Origin: Planomonospora sp. ID82291
Lineage (GTDB): Bacteria > Actinomycetota > Actinomycetes > Streptosporangiales > Streptosporangiaceae
Assembly: GCF_015711645.1 (NCBI RefSeq)
Contig: NZ_JABTEX010000004.1
Location: 620,001 to 684,000 of the forward strand
Length of the DNA: 64,000 nucleotides
Reading direction: 5' to 3'
Part shown: piece by piece, positions 1-10,556 of the stretch
How the letters are laid out: every line of letters starts with the position of its first letter
How positions within the stretch are numbered: position 1 is the stretch's first letter
Notes under the pieces: model-generated
Databases searched by the model: none
What the model was told of the DNA's origin: nothing
The model's input: only the letters and a program-made list of their open reading frames with translations
Position numbers and translations under genes: made by a program

Positions 1-570
1 GGGATGCGCGTGCTTCTCGTCGTCTTCTTCGGCACCGGGATCCTCTTCGGGGCCCTGGAGATCACGACGGTGGCGGCCACCGAGGCCTGGGGGGTCCCCC
101 TCGCCTCGGGGTTCGTGCTGGCGCTGCAGGCGGCCGGCTCGGCCGTGGCGGGACTGGCGCTGGGCGCCGCCGAGCAGGGGGGCGAGACCGCCACCCGGTT
201 CCTGCGGGGGCTGGGCGGAATGGCGCTCTGCGTCTCGCTCCCCATCGCCGCCTGGAACCTGCCGAGCCTCGCCCTGCTGATGTTCCTGGCGGGGACGGCC
301 ACCGCGCCCACCATGATCAGTGGCATGTCGCTGCTCCAGCGGATCACTCCCCGGTCGCAGCTGAGCGAGAACCTGGGGATCGCCGTCGTCGCCATCTCCA
401 CCGGCATCGCCGCCGGGTCCGCGCTGACCGGTTCGATCATCGAAAGCCTGGGGGCGCAGACCGGTTACCTCCTGCCCCCGGCGGCCGCGGCGCTCAGCCT
501 CGCCGTGGCGTTCGTCGGCCGGTCCCGGCTCCGCCCGGCCGCGGCGTCAGCCGGCGGACGAGAGCGGTAG
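1..570 (+). CDS. MFS transporter, C-terminal half (5' end outside window)
   Basis: The window opens inside this gene; 188 residues can be read from the first in-window ATG at base 4, and the frame is open to base 1. About six hydrophobic helices (roughly residues 3-25, 32-55, 68-85, 88-110, 122-142, 150-170 from that ATG) match the second six-helix half of a major facilitator exporter. The loop after helix 4 (SLLQRITPRSQLSENLG) resembles the drug-efflux MFS subgroup. It should be an inner-membrane proton-coupled exporter; its substrate cannot be read. Its 3' end overlaps the convergent LysR gene by 24 bases. A short membrane protein starting at base 4 is possible but less likely. Confidence 0.75.
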   Translation, partial: GMRVLLVVFFGTGILFGALEITTVAATEAWGVPLASGFVLALQAAGSAVAGLALGAAEQGGETATRFLRGLGGMALCVSLPIAAWNLPSLALLMFLAGTATAPTMISGMSLLQRITPRSQLSENLGIAVVAISTGIAAGSALTGSIIESLGAQTGYLLPPAAAALSLAVAFVGRSRLRPAAASAGGRER

Positions 571-1512
571 CAGGGCCTCGTCCTCCGCGGGCAGCCACGT
601 CCCCGGCGGGCGGAGCAGCCACCCGCCCGCCCGGGCGAGTTCCTCGGTGACCCCGCGGATCGCCTCCAGACCGGGGTGGTCCAGGGCGGGGTGATGCACC
701 AGCCCGAGCAGGTGCAGCGGCACGGGGGCGACCAGCGGACGGAGCACCGTCCCGGGGATGTGCGGCCCGTCCACGGTGGAGAGCACCGGATGGGGATGGC
801 GGCGCATGTGGTGGGCCATCTCGTCGGTCCCGGCGGGAGCCGTCCACCCCGGTGCCGGCAGGACGCCGAATTCGGCGAACAGCCGAGCGGCCATGTCGCT
901 CCACTCGGGGGTGCGCGGGTCCTCCGCGCAGGCGCTGACCTCGACGCCGCGCACCAGGGCCATCGGGATCTCCGGGAGCCCCGCCAGCGGATGGCCGTCC
1001 AGGACGATCAGGGCGAGCGGCTGCAACCGCACCGGATGGTGGACGAGAGCCCGGCGCACCGGCGGACCGAGTCCGGCGAACCGGCCGAAGGAGACGTCGA
1101 GCCGGCACGTGACCAGGTCTGCGGCGGCCGCCGTGAGCCCGCCGTAGAAACGCGCGATGAACTCCAGCTCGGGCGCGGCGGCCCGTACCGCGGCCAGGAA
1201 CCGCTCGGTGAGCATGCCCGGGCTGTTGAGGTCGGCCAGGAACGGGCGGCCGGGGGAACCGGCCGCGATCTCGTCGTGGAGGGCCAGCAGCCGGCGGGCA
1301 CGGGGGAGCAGCCGCTCCCCGTCGCCGGTCAGCACGACCCGGCGGGTGCTCCGGGTGAACAGCGCGTAACCGAGCAGCCGTTCCAGCTGGGCGATGTCCC
1401 GGGAGAGCGCCTGCTGGGCGAGGTACATCCGAGCCGCGGCCCGGCCGAAGTGCTGTTCCTCGGCCGCTGTGACGAACACCCGGAACAGCCGCGGATTGAT
1501 GTTGATCGGCAC
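547..1512 (-). CDS. LysR family transcriptional regulator
   Basis: 321 residues, normal length for the family. The N-terminal winged helix (about residues 4-64) has the usual LysR pattern, with FGRAAARMYLAQQALSRDI as the recognition helix, a linker helix, and then a LysR substrate-binding domain (about 90-300). It lies 76 bases downstream of an LLM oxidoreductase on the same strand and probably regulates it or the convergent MFS exporter. A 6-6-6 inverted repeat sits 22-39 bases before its start. The effector is unknown. Confidence 0.9.
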   Translation of the reverse strand: MPININPRLFRVFVTAAEEQHFGRAAARMYLAQQALSRDIAQLERLLGYALFTRSTRRVVLTGDGERLLPRARRLLALHDEIAAGSPGRPFLADLNSPGMLTERFLAAVRAAAPELEFIARFYGGLTAAAADLVTCRLDVSFGRFAGLGPPVRRALVHHPVRLQPLALIVLDGHPLAGLPEIPMALVRGVEVSACAEDPRTPEWSDMAARLFAEFGVLPAPGWTAPAGTDEMAHHMRRHPHPVLSTVDGPHIPGTVLRPLVAPVPLHLLGLVHHPALDHPGLEAIRGVTEELARAGGWLLRPPGTWLPAEDEALLPLSSAG

Positions 1513-1533
1513 GGTGCGGAATGGTACAGGGAG

Positions 1534-1551
1534 ACGGAAACGATCTTCCGT
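1534..1551. promoter_or_regulatory. Inverted repeat upstream of the LysR gene
   Basis: ACGGAA-N6-TTCCGT, flanked by the outer arms GGAGAC (1530-1535) and GTCTCC (1553-1558). It lies between the LLM oxidoreductase stop and the LysR start. It could be a LysR autoregulatory site or a weak hairpin in the transcript; the sequence does not decide between them. Confidence 0.35.
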
Positions 1552-1588
1552 GGTCTCCGTGCGGCCGTCCTCGGCGCCGGTTCCGGCG

Positions 1589-2578
1589 TCAGGCGGGGAC
1601 CAGGCCGTACTCGTCGGCCAGCAGCTCGAAGGAGCGCAGCCAGGCCCGCCTGTCGGGGGCCGCGGAGACGACGATGAGCTCGTCGGCGAGGGCGTGCTCG
1701 GCGAACCGGCCGAGGTACTCCGTCACCTCCGCCGGGGTGCCCACGGCGGAGTACCGGGCCATCTGCAGGATCTGCCGCCCGGCCGGGGAGGCGAGGACCA
1801 GGTCGGCCTCCTCCGGGGTGAACGTCCGGCCCCGCCCGAGGAACAGGCCCACCCGCCGGCGCTTGGCCTCCAGGAACTGCTCCTGCGCCTCCTGCGCGGT
1901 GTCGGCCGCGATGACGTTCACCCCCGCGATGACGTACGGCTCCCGCAACTGCGCCGACGGGGTGAACTCGCGCCGGTACAGCGCGACGGCCTCCTCCAGG
2001 GCGTCCGGGGCGAAGTGGGAGGCGAAGGCGTACGGCAGGCCGAGCGCGGCGGCGAGCCCGGCCCCGAACAGCGAGGAGCCGAGGATGTAGAGCGGCACGT
2101 CGGTGCCCCTGCCCGGGGTCGCGTCGACGCCGGGGATCCGGGACTCGCCCGTCAGGTATCCCTGCAGCTCCAGGACGTCCTGCGGGAACCCGTCGGCCGC
2201 GGCGGGGGTGCGGCGCAGGGCCCGCATGGTCTGCTGGTCGCTGCCCGGCGCCCGGCCGAGACCGAGGTCGATGCGGCCCGGGTGCAGCGTCTCCAGGGTG
2301 CCGAACTGCTCGGCGACGGTCAGCGGGGAGTGGTTGGGCAGCATGACGCCGCCGGCGCCGAGGCGGATCGTGCGCGTGTGCGCGGCCACGTGCGCGATGA
2401 GCACGCTGGTCGCCGAGGACGCGATGGACGGCATGTTGTGGTGCTCGGCGTACCAGATCCGCCGGTAGCCCCACTCCTCGGCCCGCTGCGCCAGCGTCAC
2501 GCTGGCGCGGAAGCTGTCCTGGGCGGTCTCCCCCTCGCCGATGTGGGCCAGGTCGAGGATGGAGAGCGGGACGGTCAT
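1589..2578 (-). CDS. LLM class flavin-dependent oxidoreductase (luciferase-like, group 1)
   Basis: 329 residues forming a bacterial-luciferase-like TIM barrel. The N-terminus ([12 protein letters not shown]), the [20 protein letters not shown] segment and the [13 protein letters not shown] segment are characteristic of the single-component FMN-dependent LLM branch. Such enzymes are flavin monooxygenases or reductases in the cytosol; the substrate is unknown. It is divergent from a second LLM gene at 2730, with a KstR-like operator in between, so it may belong to the same steroid regulon. The LysR gene follows on the same strand. Confidence 0.88.
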   Translation of the reverse strand: MTVPLSILDLAHIGEGETAQDSFRASVTLAQRAEEWGYRRIWYAEHHNMPSIASSATSVLIAHVAAHTRTIRLGAGGVMLPNHSPLTVAEQFGTLETLHPGRIDLGLGRAPGSDQQTMRALRRTPAAADGFPQDVLELQGYLTGESRIPGVDATPGRGTDVPLYILGSSLFGAGLAAALGLPYAFASHFAPDALEEAVALYRREFTPSAQLREPYVIAGVNVIAADTAQEAQEQFLEAKRRRVGLFLGRGRTFTPEEADLVLASPAGRQILQMARYSAVGTPAEVTEYLGRFAEHALADELIVVSAAPDRRAWLRSFELLADEYGLVPA

Positions 2579-2700
2579 GGAGGGGCGCCTTTCACCGGGC
2601 GGGGAGGACGCGGAGCCGGCCCCGGAGACCCCCGCCGTCTCGGGACACGCTCTGCAACAGCGGTGGCGGGGCGGTTATTTCCGCCTCCCGGAGATTGAAC

Positions 2701-2714
2701 TGAAACGTGTTCTA
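2701..2714. promoter_or_regulatory. KstR-like operator (perfect consensus match)
   Basis: TGAAACGTGTTCTA fits the mycobacterial KstR consensus TNNAACNNGTTNNA at every fixed position. It ends 15 bases before the ATG at 2730 and lies in the divergent intergenic region of the two LLM genes, in a locus that carries cholesterol oxidase. That a KstR orthologue of this host binds here is inference. Confidence 0.6.
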
Positions 2715-2729
2715 TTGTTAGGTGGGCTC

Positions 2730-3608
2730 ATGCGGTTCACCTACGCCGAGGCCATGACCGATCCGTCGTACCACCTGCCGCTGGCCCGGGCCGCCGAGGC
2801 CGCGGGATACGCGGGCGTCAGTGTGGCCGACTCCCTGGTCTACCCCAAGGAGTCCGCGACGGGCTACCCGTACACCGCCGACGGCGACCGCGGGTTCCTG
2901 GAGGACAAGGGCTTCGTCGAGACGTTCGTCCTGATCGCGGCCATGGGGGCGGTGACCTCGACGATCCGGTTCACGCCGTTCGTGCTCAAGCTGCCGGTCC
3001 GCCCGCCGGTGCTGGTGGCCAAGCAGGCGAGCTCGATCGCCTTCCTGACCGGCAACCGGCTGGGCCTCGGCGTCGGGCTCAGCCCGTGGCCGGAGGACTT
3101 CGCGGCGATGGGGGTGCCGTGGGCGCGGCGCGGCCGGCGGATGGACGAGGCCGTCGAGGTCCTGCGCGGCCTGACGGGCGGCGGCTACTTCGAGTACCAC
3201 GGCGAGTTCTACGACCTGCCGCCGGTGAAGATGTCCCCGGTGCCCACCGAGCCGATCCCGATCCTGGTCGGCGGGCACAGCGAGGGGGCGCTGCGCCGGG
3301 CCGCCCGTCTGGGCGACGGCTGGATGCACGGCGGGGGCGACGCCGCCGAGCTGGACGCGCTGCTGGCCCGGCTGGCCGCCCTGCGCGCGGAGTACGGCAC
3401 GGCCGACCGGCCCTTCGAGATCCACGCGATCTCCGCCGACGCGTACACGCCGGACGGGGTCGCACGGCTGGCCGACAAGGGCGTCACCGACCTGGTCGTC
3501 GGCTTCCGGAACCCGTACGTCAAGGGTCCGGACGCCGAACCGCTGAGCAGGAAGATCGAGCACCTGGAGCGCTTCGCCGAGAAGGTCATCGCCAGGACCG
3601 GTCCCTGA
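2730..3608 (+). CDS. LLM class F420-type oxidoreductase in steroid locus
   Basis: 292 residues from the ATG that follows the KstR-like operator; longer in-frame starts would read through the operator and give a low-complexity leader, so I reject them. The start MRFTYAEAMTDPSYHLPLA, the KLPVRPPVLVAKQASSIAFLTGN segment and the GRLGLGVGLSPWPEDFAAMG-type segment are typical of F420-dependent LLM proteins related to methylene-tetrahydromethanopterin reductase. Proteins of this type occur in KstR regulons of steroid-degrading actinobacteria, so a redox step on a steroid or CoA intermediate is plausible. The reaction itself is not shown. Confidence 0.85.
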   Translation: MRFTYAEAMTDPSYHLPLARAAEAAGYAGVSVADSLVYPKESATGYPYTADGDRGFLEDKGFVETFVLIAAMGAVTSTIRFTPFVLKLPVRPPVLVAKQASSIAFLTGNRLGLGVGLSPWPEDFAAMGVPWARRGRRMDEAVEVLRGLTGGGYFEYHGEFYDLPPVKMSPVPTEPIPILVGGHSEGALRRAARLGDGWMHGGGDAAELDALLARLAALRAEYGTADRPFEIHAISADAYTPDGVARLADKGVTDLVVGFRNPYVKGPDAEPLSRKIEHLERFAEKVIARTGP

Positions 3609-3627
3609 GGATCCCTTGATGATTTCC

Positions 3628-3641
3628 GATAACACGTTACA
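3628..3641. promoter_or_regulatory. KstR-like operator (one mismatch)
   Basis: GATAACACGTTACA matches TNNAACNNGTTNNA except for G in place of the first T. It ends 9 bases before the GTG at 3651 of the isomerase-like gene, so bound repressor would cover the start region. Together with the site at 2701 it suggests shared control. Confidence 0.5.
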
Positions 3642-3650
3642 GTTTTTCGT

Positions 3651-4097
3651 GTGAGTGATTCCGCCGCCGTCGTCTGGGACCGGCCGTACGGTGACCACCC
3701 CGCCCGCCGGGCGGCGCGCTCGTCCATGGCCGCGGTCGCCGCGGGGCGCAGGGAGGAGTGGCTCGCGCTGTTCGCGCCGGACGCCCTGGTGGAGGATCCC
3801 GTCGGCCCCTCGATGCTGGACCCCGAGGGCGGGGGGCACCGCGGCCGCGACGGGATCGGGCGGTTCTGGGACGGGCACGTCGGCTCGGTGCGCGCCTTCC
3901 GCTTCCGGGTCGCGGACTCCTTCGCCAACGGGCCGTGCTGCGCGAACGTCGTCTCCATCACCATGACGCTGGACGGCGGAGCGGTCATGACGGTCGACTG
4001 CGTGATCGTCTACACCGTCGACGACTCGGGGCTGATCACCTCGCTCCGCGCCCACTGGGAGCCGGAGCGCGCGCTGGCCACGCTGACCGCGCCGTAG
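3651..4097 (+). CDS. NTF2-fold (SnoaL/ketosteroid-isomerase-like) protein
   Basis: 148 residues with a GTG start. The EEWLALFAPDALVEDPVGPS segment followed by GHRGRDGIGRFWDGHV closely resembles, from memory, mycobacterial steroid delta-isomerase-like NTF2 proteins of the Rv0760c type. It is a small cytosolic alpha+beta cone that would hold a hydrophobic ligand. Its position between an F420 LLM enzyme and cholesterol oxidase, directly behind a KstR-like site, supports a role in steroid isomerisation or binding. Catalysis is not proven, since many NTF2 proteins of this size have other roles. Confidence 0.8.
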   Translation: MSDSAAVVWDRPYGDHPARRAARSSMAAVAAGRREEWLALFAPDALVEDPVGPSMLDPEGGGHRGRDGIGRFWDGHVGSVRAFRFRVADSFANGPCCANVVSITMTLDGGAVMTVDCVIVYTVDDSGLITSLRAHWEPERALATLTAP

Positions 4098-4115
4098 TCC
4101 CTCCCGCGCGGCGTC

Positions 4116-4229
4116 CCCGATCGCGCCGGCCGTTCCCGATCGCATTGTCCGTTCCCGATCGCGCCGGCCGTCCCCGATCGCGTTGTCCGTCCCCGATCGC
4201 GCCGGCCGTTCCCGATCGCATTGTCCGTT
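4116..4229. repeat. Tandem array: six 19-bp units (three 38-bp dimers)
   Basis: Six consecutive 19-bp units in strict register. Odd units read CCCGATCGCGCCGGCCGTT (or ending in C); even units read CCCGATCGCATTGTCCGTT with small changes. The two types alternate, so the array is also three 38-bp dimers. It fills the gap between the convergent isomerase-like and cholesterol oxidase genes. No spacers of variable sequence occur, so it is not a CRISPR array. Confidence 0.95.
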
Positions 4230-4302
4230 CCGGCCGCGCCGTGGCCCCGGCACCGCCGGTGCCGCTCGGCGCGGCCGGGGCGGACAACGCGCGGGTACGG
4301 CC

Positions 4303-6621
<2,319 letters not shown>

Positions 6622-6625
<4 letters not shown>

Positions 6626-7701
6626 GGCCGCTTCCTTCCGAGTCTGCCGGTCGCGGGGCGCAGCGGGACGTCGAGCGCGTCGTAGAGGCCGGGCTCGGCC
6701 TCCAGGAGCCAGTCGACGGCTCCCACCAGGCGGCCGACCGCGGTGGCGTTCCCGCCCGCGGAGCGGTTGCCGTCCTCGTCGACGGCCTCGACCGTGACCT
6801 CGATGCGGGGCCGGCCCTCGATGATCACCCGGTGCGCCCCGGCCCCGTCGGGCGGCGTCGGCCAGTCCGGCGCGCAGGACGGGTGGATGCGGGTGACGTG
6901 TTCGACGACGATGCGCGGTTCGCCCTCGACGACGCCCTGCACCTCGAAGCGGACCGCGCCCTGGGTGCCGGCCTCGAACGCGCCCATCGACGCGGTGCGC
7001 ACCGGGGTGTCGAGCGGGCGCCGCTCCACGGTCTCGCGGATCTCGTCGAGCTCGACGCCGAGGCCCCGGGCGATCAGCCGCACCTGCCCGCCCCAGACCA
7101 TGGTCGGGACCGTCGGCGCGATCATCGGCGGCTCGTAGTCCATCGGCTGGCCCATGCCGACGAGGTACCGGACCGCGTCGGGCTGGTCGTAGGTGGAGTA
7201 GTCGAAGATCTCCTGGCAGCGGACCGCGTCCACGACGGTGCCGAGCCCGCTGATCAGCAGGGGCAGCACGTCGTTGCCCCAGCCGGGGTCGACGCCGGAG
7301 ACGAACAGCGAGCCGCCGCCGTCCGCGATGGCGGCCAGCACCGGCTCCCGCAGTTCCGGCGGGGCGTTGCGCTGGTCGTAGAGCGCGTACACCGAGGGGG
7401 TGACGACCACGGCCCCGGCCCGGATCGCCCGGGTGATGTCGGCGAGGGCCTCGTCGGGGCGGACGTCGCCGGAGGCCGCGTACACCACGACGCGGGGGCG
7501 GGCCGCCAGCACCGCGCCGACGTCGGCGGTCGCCGGGACCCCGAGGTCGCGGCCGAGCCCGCCCAGCTCGCCCGCGTCGCGGCCGACCTTCCCGGGGTCG
7601 TGGACGATCACGGCCGTGAGTTTCAGCGCGGGGTGGGCCTCGACGGCTCGGATGGCCGCTCGGCCGACGTTGCCGGTTCCCCAGACGATCGTGGACGTCA
7701 T
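6622..7701 (-). CDS. DapB-fold NAD(P)-dependent dehydrogenase
   Basis: 359 residues. The N-terminal TIVWGTGNVGRAAIRAVEAH is a Rossmann nucleotide-binding motif, and the whole resembles the 'dihydrodipicolinate reductase-like' or amine-dehydrogenase family common in mycobacteria (about 350 residues), not true DapB of lysine synthesis (about 250). GVDPGWGNDVLPLLISG is a conserved family segment. I chose the ATG at 7701 because the reading frame upstream runs through a perfect KstR2-like operator 12-25 bases before it. It forms a two-gene operon with the CMD-type protein. The substrate is not known. Confidence 0.85.
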
Positions 7702-7712
7702 GACCGGAGCGT

Positions 7713-7726
7713 AGCAAGCGCTTGGT
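7713..7726. promoter_or_regulatory. KstR2-like operator (perfect consensus match)
   Basis: AGCAAGCGCTTGGT fits the mycobacterial KstR2 consensus ANCAAGNNCTTGNT at every fixed position and lies immediately upstream of the dehydrogenase start. KstR2 controls steroid C/D-ring (HIP) catabolism in mycobacteria. Other TetR-type repressors recognise similar CAAG-CTTG palindromes, so the identity of the regulator is inferred. Confidence 0.55.
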
Positions 7727-7852
7727 TCAATGTGTACGGCATCGCCGCGCATTCCGGACGGCCGTCTCAGAACTCTGGCGGACAGGTGACGTCGGAGGGA
7801 CGGGCGGTTCCCCGGATGAAGAAGGACACCGGTGTGCGCACCCGGGTCCGGA

Positions 7853-7882
7853 GCGCTCCCGCCCGGGTCGGGGCGGGAGCGC
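7853..7882. terminator. GC hairpin, 12-bp stem
   Basis: GCGCTCCCGCCC and its exact complement are separated by 6 bases. It is one of three strong hairpins between the dehydrogenase promoter and the end of the rhamnogalacturonan lyase. There is no U-tract, as is common for actinomycete terminators. Confidence 0.55.
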
Positions 7883-7902
7883 GGGGGAAGCTCCGCGGCG
7901 CC

Positions 7903-7927
7903 GCGGGTCCGGCGACGCCGGACCCGC
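7903..7927. terminator. GC hairpin, 11-bp stem
   Basis: GCGGGTCCGGC, the three-base loop GAC, then the exact complement. It lies about 60-85 bases past the stop of the rhamnogalacturonan lyase gene. Confidence 0.55.
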
Positions 7928-7961
7928 GTTCTCGCGCCGGTCCGGCGCCGGGGGATCTCAG

Positions 7962-7980
7962 GCCGGACTCGCGGTCCGGC
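7962..7980. terminator. GC hairpin just past the rhamnogalacturonan lyase stop
   Basis: GCCGGAC-N5-GTCCGGC, beginning 6 bases after the stop codon of the minus-strand lyase gene. It is the first of three hairpins and is likely to help terminate or stabilise that transcript. Confidence 0.55.
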
Positions 7981-7986
7981 GGTGGT

Positions 7987-10404
7987 TCAGCGGACGTAGA
8001 CGTTGGGCCGGGGCGGGGCGGCCATGCCGTCGCCGATGAAGAAGCCCGGGTGCGGCGGCTGGTTGTAGGCGGTGTTCTGCCAGGCGATCGCGGTGCGGTA
8101 CTGCGGGTCGTGCATCAGGGTGGGGATGCGCCGGTCGGTCAGGTGGGGAGTGGCGTGGATGCGCAGCGCGGTGTCGTCGGCGGTCGGCCAGATCACCTCC
8201 TCCCGCCAGTCGCCCAGCAGGTCGGCCGAGAGTGACGGGGTGGCCTTGGTGCCGTTGTTGGCGTGCACGCCGGAGGCGGTCAGCAGGCGGGTGTCGCCGC
8301 TCGGGCCGTACTTGTCGATGCGGGTCCGGTCGACCAGCTCGCGGACCGGGTCGCCGTCCCACCAGGCCAGGAAGTTGACCGCCGACGGCTTACGGCCCAG
8401 GGCGGCGCCGGTGGCGCTGCGCAGCGCGGTGTCGGCGGCCGACCACGATTCGGCGCCGGGGCCGCCGGCCCAGACGTCGGCCGAGACGCCGCGGCCGTTG
8501 TCGGTGCCGGAGGCGGTGGACCACAGCACCCGGCCGGTGCGGGCGTCGGCGAACCACGAGCCGGGCTTGGACTTGTCCTCGCTCACCTTGAAGATCTCCA
8601 AGCCGGTGCGGGCCGGGTCCAGGTCGCCCACGTGCAGCGCGTCGCCGTGCCCGAGCCTGGTGGTGTACAGGCCCGTTCCGTTGTCGTCGATCACCGCGGC
8701 GCCGTAGACGATCTCATCCCTGCCGTCGGCGTCCACGTCGGCGACCGACAGGCTGTGGTTGCCCTGCCCGGCGTAGCCGCCGTTGCCCGAGGCGCTGGAG
8801 TCGAAGGTCCAGCGGCGGGTCAGCGTTCCGTCGCGGAAGTCCCAGGCGACGACGACCGCGCGGGTGTAGTAGCCGCGCGACATGATCAGCGACGGGCGGC
8901 GGCCGTCGAGGTAGGCGGTGCCGGCCAGGAACCGGTCCACCCGGTTGCCGTAGGAGTCGCCCCAGGACGAGACGGTGCCGCGGGCCGGGGTGTAGGCGAC
9001 CGTGGACAGCGCCGCGCCGGTGCGCCCGTCGAACATGGTCAGGTACTCGGGTCCGGACAGCACGTAGCCGGAGGCGTTGCGGTGGTCGGCCGCGGCCGAG
9101 CCGATGACCGCGCCGCGGCCGTCCTTGGTGCCGTCGGCGGTCTTGGCCGCGACCTCGGCGCGGCCGTCGCCGTCGTAGTCGTAGACCTGGAACTGCGTAT
9201 AGTGCGCGCCGGCGCGGATGTTGCGGCCCAGGTCGATGCGCCACAGCCGGGTGCCGTCCAGCCGGTAGGCGTCGAGGTGGACGTTGCCGGTGTAGCCGGC
9301 CTGGGAGTTGTCCTTGGCGTTGGACGGGTCCCACTTCAGGACGATCTCGTACCGCCCGTCGCCGTCGAGGTCGCCGGCGGAGGCGTCTCCCGCGGTGTAG
9401 GTGTAGGCGGCGCCGTCGGGGGTGGTGCCGCCGGCCGGAGCGGAGATCGGCACGTCCAGGTGGCCGCCGGCGAAGCGCAGCGCGGGGGCGGAGGCGGCCT
9501 GCTCGGCGCCGTCGACCACGGCCCGCACGGTGTAGGAGGCGTCGGCGGCGGCGCCGGCGTCCAGGTGGTTGGTGGAGCCGGTGATGGGCGCGGTGTTGAC
9601 CTTGGCGCCGTCGCGGTAGAGGTTGAAGCCCGTGGTCGGGGCCTCGGTGCCCAGCAGCCGCCAGGACACCAGGTTGGCGTTGCCGGAGCGCACGCTGATC
9701 ACGCCTCGGTCCAGGTCCTCGACCTGTTTGGCGCCCGCCGGGATCGCCGTCGGGGCCGCCGTGGGCGTCGTGGTCGGCGTGGTCGTGGGCGTCGCGCTCG
9801 GGGCGGTGGTCGGCTTGGCCGTGGCGGTCGGCTTGGCCGTCGGCTGGGCGGTCGGCTTGGCCGTGGCGGTGGGGGCCGGGGCGGGGGCGGCGCCGGCGGG
9901 CTTGAGGGTCCAGCGCTTGCTCGCGGCCGAGTCGCAGGAGTTCTGCTGGACGGTGGCGTCGTTGGCGGTGGAGGCGTCCTTGACGTTGAGGCACTTGGCG
10001 CTGCCGAGGTTGACGACCTGGTAGGCCGACCCGGAGACCTGGTCGAGCCGCCAGGTGTGGAAGGCGCCGGCGGCGCACGTCTGCTGGAGGACCGGCTTGC
10101 CCGCCGAGGTGCCGTCGTCCTTGATGCCGATGCACTTGCCGCTGTGGGCGGCGGTCAGGCGCTGTCCGCCGGTGGTGTCGCTCAGTTTCCAGGTCTGGTT
10201 GGCGCCGCCGTTGCAGGCGTACTGGACGAGCTGGGCGCCGTCGGCGGTGCTCTTGGCCTTGACGTCGAGGCACAGGCCGCTGGCGGCGTTGACCAGGGTG
10301 TAGGAGCCGGCGGCCGGGGCGGCCGCCGCCGAGGCGGGGGCTCCGGCCAGCGTGCCAGCGGTGAGGACCGCCGCGGCCAGGAGGGTGAGGGAGGGTCTGC
10401 GCAT
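7987..10404 (-). CDS. Secreted rhamnogalacturonan lyase (PL11) with CBM13
   Basis: 805 residues from the ATG at 10404 (MRRPSLTLL). A Sec signal peptide ends near SAAAAP (about residue 30). A ricin-type beta-trefoil CBM13 follows (about 32-160; QTWKL, HTWRL and KRWTL mark its three repeats), then a Pro/Thr/Ala linker (about 161-215), a beta-sandwich, and the PL11 beta-propeller (about 310-805). Calcium-type motifs recur in the propeller: DLDGDGRYEIVLKW, DYDGDGRAEVAAK and DVDADGRDEIVYG. It should cleave the rhamnogalacturonan-I backbone of pectin outside the cell. The CBM13-linker DNA is almost identical to that of the neighbouring pectate lyase. The two genes lie in tandem and a strong hairpin separates them. 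Confidence 0.93.
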   Translation of the reverse strand: MRRPSLTLLAAAVLTAGTLAGAPASAAAAPAAGSYTLVNAASGLCLDVKAKSTADGAQLVQYACNGGANQTWKLSDTTGGQRLTAAHSGKCIGIKDDGTSAGKPVLQQTCAAGAFHTWRLDQVSGSAYQVVNLGSAKCLNVKDASTANDATVQQNSCDSAASKRWTLKPAGAAPAPAPTATAKPTAQPTAKPTATAKPTTAPSATPTTTPTTTPTAAPTAIPAGAKQVEDLDRGVISVRSGNANLVSWRLLGTEAPTTGFNLYRDGAKVNTAPITGSTNHLDAGAAADASYTVRAVVDGAEQAASAPALRFAGGHLDVPISAPAGGTTPDGAAYTYTAGDASAGDLDGDGRYEIVLKWDPSNAKDNSQAGYTGNVHLDAYRLDGTRLWRIDLGRNIRAGAHYTQFQVYDYDGDGRAEVAAKTADGTKDGRGAVIGSAAADHRNASGYVLSGPEYLTMFDGRTGAALSTVAYTPARGTVSSWGDSYGNRVDRFLAGTAYLDGRRPSLIMSRGYYTRAVVVAWDFRDGTLTRRWTFDSSASGNGGYAGQGNHSLSVADVDADGRDEIVYGAAVIDDNGTGLYTTRLGHGDALHVGDLDPARTGLEIFKVSEDKSKPGSWFADARTGRVLWSTASGTDNGRGVSADVWAGGPGAESWSAADTALRSATGAALGRKPSAVNFLAWWDGDPVRELVDRTRIDKYGPSGDTRLLTASGVHANNGTKATPSLSADLLGDWREEVIWPTADDTALRIHATPHLTDRRIPTLMHDPQYRTAIAWQNTAYNQPPHPGFFIGDGMAAPPRPNVYVR
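9793..10337 (-). repeat. CBM13-linker cassette, copy 1 (545 bp)
   Basis: This block aligns without gaps, at a constant offset of 1460 bases, with 11253-11797 in the pectate lyase gene. Differences cluster in about 45 bases (10089-10132), which encode the second trefoil repeat; the rest is almost identical at DNA level. Confidence 0.9.
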
Positions 10405-10509
10405 GTTCGCTCCGTCGGTCGGGGGATGCGGAGGGCGGCCGTCCCGCACGGCCGGAGAGCGGGAGGCGGCCGTGACCGGGCCGGTCCGCGGCCGTGCGGG
10501 ACGTGCGAC

Positions 10510-10548
10510 GGAGCGCCGCCGGGCGGGTCCACCGCCCGGCGGCGCTCC
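10510..10548. terminator. Strong hairpin past the pectate lyase gene (17-bp perfect stem)
   Basis: A perfect 17-bp inverted repeat (10510-10526 and 10532-10548) with the 5-base loop GTCCA lies 9 bases past the stop codon of the minus-strand pectate lyase. It is a likely rho-independent-type terminator separating it from the downstream rhamnogalacturonan lyase. Confidence 0.75.
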
Positions 10549-10556
10549 GGAAGGGG

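Noticed and set aside
2541..2729. Longer N-terminus for the F420-type LLM gene
   Set aside because: The in-frame extension is low-complexity, runs through the divergent promoter and the KstR-like operator, and family members begin at MRFTYAEAM.
4116..4229. CRISPR array
   Set aside because: The units are contiguous 19-bp tandem copies without unique spacers, and no cas genes lie in the window.
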